Source: Cellulomonas sp. Root485
Lineage (GTDB): Bacteria; Actinomycetota; Actinomycetes; Actinomycetales; Cellulomonadaceae
DNA: 64,000 nucleotides
Assembly (NCBI RefSeq): GCF_001426705.1
Contig: NZ_LMFC01000001.1
Coordinates: 1,269,355 to 1,333,354 of the forward strand
Direction: 5' to 3'
A model generated the notes under the pieces. The model was given only the letters and a program-made list of their open reading frames with translations, was not told the origin of the DNA and searched no databases. Positions 35,071-43,487 of this stretch are shown here, one piece after another. The stretch's first letter is position 1. The number at the start of each line of letters is the position of its first letter. The position numbers and the translations under genes are program-made.

Positions 35071-36876
35071 ATGGGGGGCGACGTGGAGCACGTGCTTGCG
35101 GCGATCGCCCGGGCTGCCGAGCGGCACGACCGCGCCGACCTGCGGGCACGGGTGGAGGTGGCACAGGCACGGCTCGCCGACCCCGCGTGCCGCGTCGTCG
35201 TGTGCGGGGAGTTCAAGAAGGGCAAGAGCTCGCTGGTCAACGCGTTGCTCGGCGCGCGCGTGTGCGCGACCGACGCGGACGTCGCCACCGCGATCCCGAC
35301 CTACGTGCGGTACGGCGAGCGGCTCGAGGCGCACGTGCTCGACGAGGAGAGCCCGGGCTCGTCCCGGGGCGCCGCGGTTGCCGGGGCCGAGCTCGACACG
35401 GTCGCCACCGGGCACGCCGGTCCGTCGGCACGCGCCCTCGAGATCCGTCTCCCGCGCGAGCTGCTCGCGGGCGGTCTGGTGCTGGTGGACACCCCCGGCA
35501 TCAGCGGCGGGCTGGCCTCGACGCACGCGGGCATCGCCCTGCGCGCCCTCGCCGTGGCGGACGTCCTCGTCTTCGTGACCGACGCGGGGGCCGAGCTGGG
35601 GGCCGCGGAGATCGAGTTCCTCACGCAGGCCGCCGCGCTGTGCCCGGTGGTCCTCGGTGCGGTCACCCGCGTCGACCTGTACCCGCAGTGGCGCCGGATC
35701 GTCGCCGCCGACGCGGACCACCTGCGGGCGGCCGGCCTGAGCATCGACCTGTTCCCGTTGTCCGCGCCCCTGCGCCACCACGGCCTGCGCGAGGGCGACC
35801 GCGACCTGCTGCTCGAGTCGGGCTACCCGCAGCTGACGGCGCGGCTCGCCGCGGAGCACGCCGGTGTCGCCGGGTCCGGGGGAGCGTCGGCCGCCGCCGT
35901 GGGCGCCAGCGTCGTCGGCCAGCTCGTCGCCGAGCTCACGGCGCAGCGTCGCGGCCTCGACGCGGACCCGGCGGCCCAGGAGCAGCGCCAGGCCTGGGCG
36001 CGGGCGCGCGAGCAGGCGGCCGACCTGCGCACCGCCGGGTCGCGCTGGCAGCAGGTGCTGTTCGACCGGATGGCCGACCTCGGCGCGGAGGTCGAGCTGG
36101 ACCTCACGGTGCGCATCCGGGCCCTGCGCCGGGAGGCGTCCGACCGCATCGCGCAGATGCCGCCCGCGCGGCTCGCCGCCGACCTCGGTCCCTGGCTGCA
36201 GCAGCGCACCACGGAGCTCCTGCTCGACCACCAGAGCGTCGTGCGCTCGCACGCCGACCAGGTCGCCGACGCCGTCGCCGAGCAGTTCGGGTCGGCCGCC
36301 GCCGAGCTGCGGCGCGGGCTCGACCTGGGCGGTGACGAACCGGGTGCGGTGCGCGACATCGCGTTCGCGCTCACCGGGTCCGCGTCCGCGTCGCGGCTCG
36401 ACATGGGCCTGGTGGCCCTGCGCGGCGGGTCGGCGGGCGCCATGATCACGCACGCCGCCGGACTGGTGCTCGGGCTCGCGTTCCCCGTGGTCCTGCCCGC
36501 CGCCCTCGTCCTGTCGACGGTGCTCGCGGGCAAGTCGTGGCAGAGCGCGCAGAAGGCGCAGCTGCGGGCGCTGCGGGCCGACACCGACCGTGCGGTCGCG
36601 GGGTACCTCGAGGAGGTCGACACCGCCGCGCGCAAGGACACCCGCGACGCGGTCCGGCGGCTGCAGCGCCGGCTGCGCGAGACCTTCTCCGCGCGGGCGA
36701 GCGAGCTGTTCACCACGGCAACCCGGTCGGCCGAGTCGCTGTCCACGTCGCTGACGGGCGACGACGAGGCGCGTGCAACCCGGCGCGCGGAGCTGGACTC
36801 CGAGCTGGACGCGCTGCGCAGCCTGCAGCGCGAGGTGGGCGGCCTGCTCACCGGCCTGCTCCCGGTGCCGGCGTGA
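35071..36876 (+). CDS. Dynamin-like GTPase, first of a tandem pair
   Basis: 601 residues. The GTPase domain has G1 GEFKKGKSSLVNALLG (residues 46-61), G2 region with DADVATAIPTYV, G3 VDTPGIS, and G4-like TRVDLYP. A long helical stalk follows. A hydrophobic paddle near 450-490 (GAMITHAAGLVLGLAFPVVLPAALVLSTVL) would insert into membrane. Tandem bacterial dynamins (DynA/DynB in Streptomyces, IniA/IniC in mycobacteria) remodel membranes during division or stress. The second GTPase starts inside this stop (GTGA). Confidence 0.88.
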   Translation: MGGDVEHVLAAIARAAERHDRADLRARVEVAQARLADPACRVVVCGEFKKGKSSLVNALLGARVCATDADVATAIPTYVRYGERLEAHVLDEESPGSSRGAAVAGAELDTVATGHAGPSARALEIRLPRELLAGGLVLVDTPGISGGLASTHAGIALRALAVADVLVFVTDAGAELGAAEIEFLTQAAALCPVVLGAVTRVDLYPQWRRIVAADADHLRAAGLSIDLFPLSAPLRHHGLREGDRDLLLESGYPQLTARLAAEHAGVAGSGGASAAAVGASVVGQLVAELTAQRRGLDADPAAQEQRQAWARAREQAADLRTAGSRWQQVLFDRMADLGAEVELDLTVRIRALRREASDRIAQMPPARLAADLGPWLQQRTTELLLDHQSVVRSHADQVADAVAEQFGSAAAELRRGLDLGGDEPGAVRDIAFALTGSASASRLDMGLVALRGGSAGAMITHAAGLVLGLAFPVVLPAALVLSTVLAGKSWQSAQKAQLRALRADTDRAVAGYLEEVDTAARKDTRDAVRRLQRRLRETFSARASELFTTATRSAESLSTSLTGDDEARATRRAELDSELDALRSLQREVGGLLTGLLPVPA

Positions 36877-38345
36877 GCAGCGCGACGTCGACCGCGGTCC
36901 GTGCCCTGCTCCTCGACGCGCGGATGGCGTACCAGGGCCTGCCCGAGGCCGACGAGCTCCAGGACGTGCTCGACCGCCTCGACGGCCCGCTGCGGGTCGC
37001 GTTCGCCGGGCGAGTGAAGGCCGGCAAGTCGACCCTGCTCAACGCGCTCGTCGGTGAGCGGCTGGCGGCGACCGACGCGACGGAGTGCACCCGCATCGTC
37101 ACCAGCTACGTCAACGGCCCCGCGACGCGCGCGTGGGCGTACCCCTTCGGTGCGGAGCCGGTGCAGGTGCCGTTCGTCCGTGCCCGTGGGCAGACACATA
37201 TCGACCTCGGTGCCCTGACGGTCGAGGACGTCTCCCAGCTCGTCGTCGAGACCCCCAACGGTCGGCTCGAGCGGCTCACCCTCATCGACACCCCGGGCAT
37301 CGGCTCGGCCCGGCGCGAGGTGTCGGCCCGGACCGAGGCGTTCCTCGTGGACTCCGCCCCGGGGTCCGACGCGGTCCTCTACCTCATGCGGCACCTGCAC
37401 ACCGCCGACGTCGGCTTCCTGCGCTCGATGTCCGACGAGCACGACGCCGGGACGTCGCCCGTCAACGCGGTCGGCGTCCTGTCGCGCGCCGACGAGATCG
37501 CGGGCGGCCGCGAGGACTCCCTCGAGGTGGCCGGTCGCATCGCCGCGCAGTACGCCGCCGACGCGCGCGTGCGGGCGCTCGTGCAGACGGTCGTGTCCGT
37601 CTCGGGGCTGCTCGCCCTGGCGTCGACCGGGCTCCAGGAGCGGCAGCACGCGGCCGTCGTCGAGCTGGCAGGCGCCCCGACGTCCCTGCTCCTGTCGGCC
37701 GACCGGCTCCTCGACGCGCGGCCCGAGCTCGGCCCGTCGCGGGAGGTCCGCGCCGAGCTGCTCGACGTGCTCGGCCTGTTCGGGGTGCGCCTGTGCGTGA
37801 GCCTGGTCCGGCTCGGGTCCGCCCCGGACGCGGGAGCCCTCGCGGCTGCGCTGCGCCGGCTCAGCGGGTTGGAGGACGTGCGCGCGCTGCTCCTGGAGCG
37901 GTTCATGGGCCGCGCCGGCGTGCTCAAGGCGCAGCATGCGGTGCGGACGGTGGAGGCCGCCCTGACCGAGCGCCCTGTGCCGGAGGCCGGTGCGCTGCGC
38001 CGACGCATCGAGGGGGTGCTGGCCGGTGCCCACGAGCTCACGGAGCTGCGCCTGCTGGGCGACCTGCGCACCGGGGAGCTGGACCTCGGCGACGACGACG
38101 CGCTCCTCGACGCGGAACGGCTGCTCGGCGTCGAGGGCACCTCCGCGCGCGAGCGGCTGGGGCTCGACGCCGACGCGGAGGACGCCGACGTGCGGACCGC
38201 CGCGATCGAGGCGCTGCGGCGGTGGCAGCGCCGGGGATCGAGCCCGCTGGCGACGCCCGACCTGCGGCGGACCGCCGAGCTCGTGCGCAGGTCCTGCGAG
38301 GGGATGGTCGCCGAGGCGCAGGCACTTCCGCGGGGCGCGGTGTAG
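36873..38345 (+). CDS. Dynamin-like GTPase, second of a tandem pair
   Basis: 490 residues. G1 GRVKAGKSTLLNALVG (46-61), G2 ATECTRIVTSYV, G3 LIDTPGIGS, G4-like LSRADEI. The stalk is alpha-helical and there is no clear membrane paddle, as expected if the partner supplies it. It is closer to IniC/LeoA-type proteins than to its neighbour, so the pair is likely a heteromer. The GTG start overlaps the first gene by 4 bases. Confidence 0.85.
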   Translation: MSSATSTAVRALLLDARMAYQGLPEADELQDVLDRLDGPLRVAFAGRVKAGKSTLLNALVGERLAATDATECTRIVTSYVNGPATRAWAYPFGAEPVQVPFVRARGQTHIDLGALTVEDVSQLVVETPNGRLERLTLIDTPGIGSARREVSARTEAFLVDSAPGSDAVLYLMRHLHTADVGFLRSMSDEHDAGTSPVNAVGVLSRADEIAGGREDSLEVAGRIAAQYAADARVRALVQTVVSVSGLLALASTGLQERQHAAVVELAGAPTSLLLSADRLLDARPELGPSREVRAELLDVLGLFGVRLCVSLVRLGSAPDAGALAAALRRLSGLEDVRALLLERFMGRAGVLKAQHAVRTVEAALTERPVPEAGALRRRIEGVLAGAHELTELRLLGDLRTGELDLGDDDALLDAERLLGVEGTSARERLGLDADAEDADVRTAAIEALRRWQRRGSSPLATPDLRRTAELVRRSCEGMVAEAQALPRGAV

Positions 38346-38414
38346 GTGTGCACTAGGACGTGGGTCCCGCTCCGCCGAGCGCGCTGTGCGGGGCGCGGGG
38401 GGAGGTGACGGTCC

Positions 38415-41012
38415 GTGCCCGGGTTCGTGCAGGGGCGACGAGCCAGGACCGTGCTCGCGGTGACGGCCGGCGCCGTCGTCGCTCCGCTCGCGCTCGTCGC
38501 CGTGGCCGGACAGGGCAACCCGGTCGCGGAGCTGTCGCAGGCGCCGGGGACCGTGTGGGTGGCATCGCCCGGGCAAGGGCTGCTCAGCCTCATCGACGGT
38601 GCGTCGGAGGAGGTCGTGGCGGCCGTCCAGGTGCCCGTCCCGTCGGCGGACCTCGATGTCACGCAGGCCGTGGCGTCCGCGTACGTCACCGACACCGGAG
38701 CAGGCACGGTCACCCGCGTCGACGGTGGGACGTACGAGGCGTCCGCGGCGTACGAGCTGGGCACCCCCGGCGGCGGGACCACCGTCCTGCAGGGCGGGGG
38801 CACGGTGTTCGTCATCGACTCGGTCGCCCGGACAGCGACCCGGGTGGCACCCCTGACGCTCCAGGTGAGGAGCACGGTGTCGCTCGCGGCCGAGCCGGGG
38901 CGTGGACAGTCCGTCGTCGACGACGACGGTCGCCTGTGGGTGGTGGACTCCGTCGGCGGAGGGCTGACCTGGGTCGACGGGGAGCGGCGCGGCGTCGTGC
39001 CCGACGTCGACGCCGGGGCGCGCCTCGTGCTCGTGCAGGGTCGCCCGGTGCTCGTCGACGTCGCCCAGCGACAGGTCGCCGCACTGCAGGGCGGCGGGGT
39101 GGGGGACTGGTCCTGCCTGGACGTCCGGGCCGAGGACGACATCGAGGTGCTCGGTTCGCGGACGGCCGACGAGGTGTATGCCGCGGTGCCCAGCACGGGC
39201 AGCGTCGTCGTCGCGGACGTCGGGAACGACGACTGTTCCCGGGTCGTCCCGGTGGGTCAGCCGGGTGCCAGCGACTTCGGCGCACTCGCGCAGAGCGGCG
39301 CCTACCTCTTCGTGCCCAACAAGGCGGACGGCTCCACGACCGTCGTGGACACCCGCTCCGACGAGCAGGTGGCGAGCTTCGACCTCACCGAGCCCGGTCA
39401 CGACGTGCAGCTGCTCAGCAAGGACGGTCTCGTCTTCTACAACGACCTGGACTCGCAGTCGGCGGGGGTGCTCACCCTGCGCGACGGGACGTGGGTGCAG
39501 GGGCCGTCGGTCGACAAGTACGACCCGGCGACGGGTCAGGCCGCGACCGTGGAGACGCCTGTCGAACCCGGTCCGGTCCCCGGCGTCGCGGAGCCGTTGC
39601 CCACCGAACCCTCGGCCACGCCCGAGCCGGAGCCGTCGACCGCGGCCACCGAGCCACCGCGCGCCCCGACGGCCGTCGTGCCCCCGACGGGCTCGGCGAA
39701 GCGGGCCGCCTCCGAGCCACCGCCACCGGACCAGCTGGCCGTCGGCACGTTGACGGCGGAGCCGGCCGTGTTCGGTGCGGACGGCGTCACCACCCTGTCC
39801 GCCCCGGTCGTCAACGCGCGCGGAGCCCGCTGGGCGGTGACGGTGCGTGCCCTTGACTGCGACTACGAGCTCACGACGCCCATGGCCGCGGTGCCGGACG
39901 GTGACCGGCTGTCAGCCTCGCTCGGCCCTCTCGCCAGCGAGTGCCTGGGGGTCCACACGGTCGACCTCGTCGTGGTCGGCCCGGCCGGGACGGCGACGTC
40001 GAGCACCACCGTCGAGCTCGTGGCGGACCCGGCGAGCACGCCGGTGATCTCCGGCCCGACGTGCACGCCGGAGCACCCGTCGCCCGGTGAGGCCATGACC
40101 TGTCAGGCGACCGAGTCGGTGGTGGGAACGCGCGGCACGTGGACGTGGTCGGTCACCGACGTGGGCAGCGGCGAGGTCGTCCTGGCTCCCACGGCCCGCA
40201 CCGCCACCGAACCGCTGGTCACGACGCTCCCGCGGGCGGCGCGGTACGTCGTCACGCTCGCCGTCCGCTACAAGGGCACCGAGGTGTCCGCGACGACCGA
40301 GGTCGCGTCGTCGGCGGTCGTGCCGGATGTCGCGGGACTGTCGGTCGACGACGCGACCGCTCGGCTCGCCGAGCTCGGGCTCGCGGCGGACGTGGTGAGC
40401 GAGGCGAGCAACACCGTGCCCGCCGGTACCGCGCTGCGGTCGGACCCCGGTGCGGGCTCGGTCGTCGTGGTGGGCGACACCGTCCAGGTCGTGGCGTCGG
40501 GCGGTCCTCGGCCACCGACCGATCTCCTCTCGCGCGCCTCGTCGGCGAGCTGGTCGAGCGGCGCGGGCGGTCTGGCCTTCGGTGGCCGGGACGACGACGT
40601 GCGCGGCTTCGCCCTGATCCGGCCCGGGACCCTCCTGCTCGAGGACGGCAGCGCCCCGACGGTCCTCGAGACCCATCCCGAGTGGGTGGCCGACGGGTGG
40701 ATCGAGGGCGTGTTCGCCCTGGACGCGCCGGTGATCGCGGGCGACCGGTTCCGCGCGACGGTGGGCTTCCTCGCGGTGGCGGCGCCGCCGTCGGCCGGCA
40801 ACGCGACGTTCCGCGTCAGCGCCGTCACGGCGGGCGGGGCTCGGGTGCCGCTCGCGACCGTCACGGACACCGGTGCCGACGGCGTGCTGCGGCCGATCGA
40901 CCTCGACCTCACCCCGGTGGTCGGTGCGCAGGCGATCGTGCTGCGGGTCGAGGCCGGCACCAGCTCGTCGCAGGACTGGGCGGTCTGGGTGGCGCCACGC
41001 GTCTCGGGGTGA
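38415..41012 (+). CDS. Secreted or anchored propeller-like protein with PASTA domain
   Basis: 865 residues. One membrane/signal segment (RTVLAVTAGAVVAPLALVAVAG) is followed by a repetitive beta region with VWVASPGQGLLSLIDG, QSVVDDDGRLWVVDSVGGG, SGAYLFVPNKADGS and KDGLVFYNDLD. A Pro/Thr linker, Ig-like segments (TWTWSVTDV), a PASTA domain (VPDVAGLSVDDATARLAELGL, about 635-700) and a final beta-sandwich follow. It belongs to a three-member paralog family with the two genes on the opposite strand downstream. GGAGGT eight bases before the GTG is a strong ribosome site. Confidence 0.75.
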   Translation: MPGFVQGRRARTVLAVTAGAVVAPLALVAVAGQGNPVAELSQAPGTVWVASPGQGLLSLIDGASEEVVAAVQVPVPSADLDVTQAVASAYVTDTGAGTVTRVDGGTYEASAAYELGTPGGGTTVLQGGGTVFVIDSVARTATRVAPLTLQVRSTVSLAAEPGRGQSVVDDDGRLWVVDSVGGGLTWVDGERRGVVPDVDAGARLVLVQGRPVLVDVAQRQVAALQGGGVGDWSCLDVRAEDDIEVLGSRTADEVYAAVPSTGSVVVADVGNDDCSRVVPVGQPGASDFGALAQSGAYLFVPNKADGSTTVVDTRSDEQVASFDLTEPGHDVQLLSKDGLVFYNDLDSQSAGVLTLRDGTWVQGPSVDKYDPATGQAATVETPVEPGPVPGVAEPLPTEPSATPEPEPSTAATEPPRAPTAVVPPTGSAKRAASEPPPPDQLAVGTLTAEPAVFGADGVTTLSAPVVNARGARWAVTVRALDCDYELTTPMAAVPDGDRLSASLGPLASECLGVHTVDLVVVGPAGTATSSTTVELVADPASTPVISGPTCTPEHPSPGEAMTCQATESVVGTRGTWTWSVTDVGSGEVVLAPTARTATEPLVTTLPRAARYVVTLAVRYKGTEVSATTEVASSAVVPDVAGLSVDDATARLAELGLAADVVSEASNTVPAGTALRSDPGAGSVVVVGDTVQVVASGGPRPPTDLLSRASSASWSSGAGGLAFGGRDDDVRGFALIRPGTLLLEDGSAPTVLETHPEWVADGWIEGVFALDAPVIAGDRFRATVGFLAVAAPPSAGNATFRVSAVTAGGARVPLATVTDTGADGVLRPIDLDLTPVVGAQAIVLRVEAGTSSSQDWAVWVAPRVSG

Positions 41013-41015
41013 GGC

Positions 41016-43487
41016 TCACCAGCAGTTCCACTGGTCGCTGCCGTTGACCACCGCCGAGCTGGCCCCGGACGAGTCCGTCGCCTGGACCGTCCACGTCGTC
41101 GCAGCGCCCAGGCTCGCGATGGGGAGGTACTCGCCGAACAGGGTCGGTGCCGACGAGCCGTTCTGCAGGGTCAGCGACTGCCCGTTCACGGTCACGACGA
41201 CGTCCAGGGTGTCGAGGTCGCCGTCGTCGAACGACGCGAGGAACTGGACGCGACCGTTCGCGGTGTCCGGCACGCAGACGGTGTAGCCGTTCACGCTGAC
41301 CGGGGGCAGGTTGGCGATGACGTCGATCGGGTAGGTCAGCACGGGCGTGCTCTCCAGGGTCACGACGATCGCGTCGGCCGACGTGCCGTCGACCGGAGGC
41401 ATGCCGCTCACCACGAAGTCCGCCCACGTCGGCCCGGACGGCCCGATGTCCAGCGTCGCCGGGCCGGTGATCCAGCCCGGGTAGGAGATCGTGGCGTGCG
41501 CGTCGCCCACGCAGTCGAACGCGGAGACGTTCAGACCACCGCTCCCGGACCGCAGGTCGACCGACTCCTCGACCGCGAGATAGCAGACGTACTTTCCCGC
41601 GAAGTCGACGGAGGCGGTGTCGCTGCGCATCCCGTCCGTGACGGTCAGGGTCACCCGGAACTGCGAGACGAGGTCGGCGTCCACGTCGACCGACATCTGG
41701 AGCTGCTCGCCGGGACCGGGCGTGCTCTGCGGGTCGAACGGGGCGCCGTCGCGCGTCACGTCCCACGTCCACGTCGCTCCCGGACCCGCACCCTGCACGA
41801 CGGGCGTGATCACGGCGGTCGTCAGCGGCTGGTACTCGGCCGCGTCCGACGTCAGCGAGGTGATCGCGAGCGCGAACGGGTCGGACGCGGAGAACGCGAG
41901 CGGCGCCCCGGTGGACGTGCCTCCCGGCCCGGAGACCGTGAGCTCGACCAGGAAGTCGGTCCCGACGTCCGTGGGCAACGTCGTCGTGAAGCCGCTCGCC
42001 TGGGTGGAGGTCGTCACCTGCGGACCCGACGCGACGGACAACGTCCACTCCCAGGTCGCCCCCGCCGCGTTGTCCACGGCTGCGGCGAACGTCACCGACG
42101 AACCCAGTGCGGGGACGGCCGGCTCGATCACGAGGTTGCCCACGACGGGTGGCTCGTCGGGGTCCGACGGGGGCGGGGTCGTCGGCGGTGGGCGGTCCAC
42201 CGGTGTCGTCGACGCGGGGATGCCGCGTGCGGGGGGTGCGGCGGCGTCCGCGGGTGGGGTGGTCGGCGTGGTCGGCGGTGCCTGAGCGGGTGCCGCAGGC
42301 TCGTCGCCCGGCACCTGCGGAGCTGGTTGGGCAGCGGCCGGGGCGTCCTGCGGTGCCAGCACCGCCGGGGCGCCGGTGTCGGGGTCGTACTTCTGGAGCG
42401 ACTCGGAGACTCGCCAGGTCGTCCCGTCGAGCGTGAGGACCCCGGCCTCCGCACCGTCGAGGTCGTTGTAGAAGACGAGGCCGTCCTTGGCGATGAGCTC
42501 CACGCGGTGCCCCGGGTCGGTGAGGTCGAACGTCGTCACCACGACGTCGCGTGCCGTGTCGATGACGCTCGTCCGTCCGGAGGCCACGTCCGGGACGAAC
42601 ACGAACCTCCCGGACTGCGCGAGGGGCCCGAACGTCGCGGTCCCGGGATCCGCCACGCCGATCACGCGGCGGCAGTCGTCACGCCCGACCCCGGCGACGA
42701 CGACGGTGCCGGTGGCGGACACCGCCGCGAAGACGTCGTCCCCGTTGCGCGAGCCGAGGACCTGGACCTCGTCGTCGGGGCGGACGTCGAGGCACGTCGC
42801 GGCGCCGACCCGTCCCGTGGGTCCGACCGGCCGGACCTGGGCCGCGGCGATGTCCACGAGGACGGGACGGTCGCGCACGAGGACCAGCCGGGTGCCGGCG
42901 TCGGCGGCGTCCGCGTCCACGTGCTTGGCGGTGTCGAACCAGGTCAGGCCGCCGCGCTCCGCGTCCACCACCCACAGCCGGCCGTCGGCGTCGACGACGG
43001 ACTGCCCGGGACCGGGAGCCGCGGCGAGCGAGACCTGGTCCAGCACGGCCAGGGTGCGGGCGTCGACTCGGACGGCCGTCCGCCGCCCGGAGTCCACCAC
43101 GACCACCTCACCGCCGCCCTGCAGCACGTGCAGGGCCGCGCCCGGCGACCCGAGCAGGACCGGGGCGGAGACGTCGTAGGTCGCTCCGTCGACGTGCGTG
43201 ACGGTGCCTGCGGTCTGGTCCGCCACGTAGGCCGACGACTCGGCCTGCGTGACCGTGAGCCCGTTCTCGCTGCCGGGGACCCGCACCGAGGCGACCAGCT
43301 CCTCCGACGGCCCGTCGATGAGGGTCACGAGCCCCTGCGAGGGCGAGACCACCCACGCGCCGCCGCCGTCCTGGGCGAACGACTCGAGCGGGTTGCCCTG
43401 TCCTGCGACGACCGCAGCGACGAGAGGCGCGGCCACGAGCACGACGACCCCGGCCCGGCGCCAGTCGCGCACAGCCGGCCGCCTCAT
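41016..43487 (-). CDS. Secreted propeller-like/Ig-like protein, paralog 2
   Basis: 823 residues, last gene of the MoxR operon. N-terminal membrane segment (RRAGVVVLVAAPLVAAVVAGQGNP), then propeller-type repeats (AWVVSPSQGLVTLIDGPSEE, QSVVDADGRLWVVDAERGG, KDGLVFYNDLDGAEAGVL, KYDPDTG), a Pro/Thr/Ala linker, and several Ig/PKD-like domains (TWEWTLSVASG, TWTWDVTRDG). It ends in CW after VVNGSDQWN. The first 350 residues align with the other two family members. The ATG overlaps the stop of the next paralog. Likely exposed on the cell surface. Confidence 0.72.
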   Translation of the reverse strand: MRRPAVRDWRRAGVVVLVAAPLVAAVVAGQGNPLESFAQDGGGAWVVSPSQGLVTLIDGPSEELVASVRVPGSENGLTVTQAESSAYVADQTAGTVTHVDGATYDVSAPVLLGSPGAALHVLQGGGEVVVVDSGRRTAVRVDARTLAVLDQVSLAAAPGPGQSVVDADGRLWVVDAERGGLTWFDTAKHVDADAADAGTRLVLVRDRPVLVDIAAAQVRPVGPTGRVGAATCLDVRPDDEVQVLGSRNGDDVFAAVSATGTVVVAGVGRDDCRRVIGVADPGTATFGPLAQSGRFVFVPDVASGRTSVIDTARDVVVTTFDLTDPGHRVELIAKDGLVFYNDLDGAEAGVLTLDGTTWRVSESLQKYDPDTGAPAVLAPQDAPAAAQPAPQVPGDEPAAPAQAPPTTPTTPPADAAAPPARGIPASTTPVDRPPPTTPPPSDPDEPPVVGNLVIEPAVPALGSSVTFAAAVDNAAGATWEWTLSVASGPQVTTSTQASGFTTTLPTDVGTDFLVELTVSGPGGTSTGAPLAFSASDPFALAITSLTSDAAEYQPLTTAVITPVVQGAGPGATWTWDVTRDGAPFDPQSTPGPGEQLQMSVDVDADLVSQFRVTLTVTDGMRSDTASVDFAGKYVCYLAVEESVDLRSGSGGLNVSAFDCVGDAHATISYPGWITGPATLDIGPSGPTWADFVVSGMPPVDGTSADAIVVTLESTPVLTYPIDVIANLPPVSVNGYTVCVPDTANGRVQFLASFDDGDLDTLDVVVTVNGQSLTLQNGSSAPTLFGEYLPIASLGAATTWTVQATDSSGASSAVVNGSDQWNCW

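Noticed and set aside
35823-39401. A 1192-codon minus-strand frame antisense to the dynamin genes
   Set aside because: Composition is that of an out-of-frame reading; the plus-strand GTPases have full motifs.
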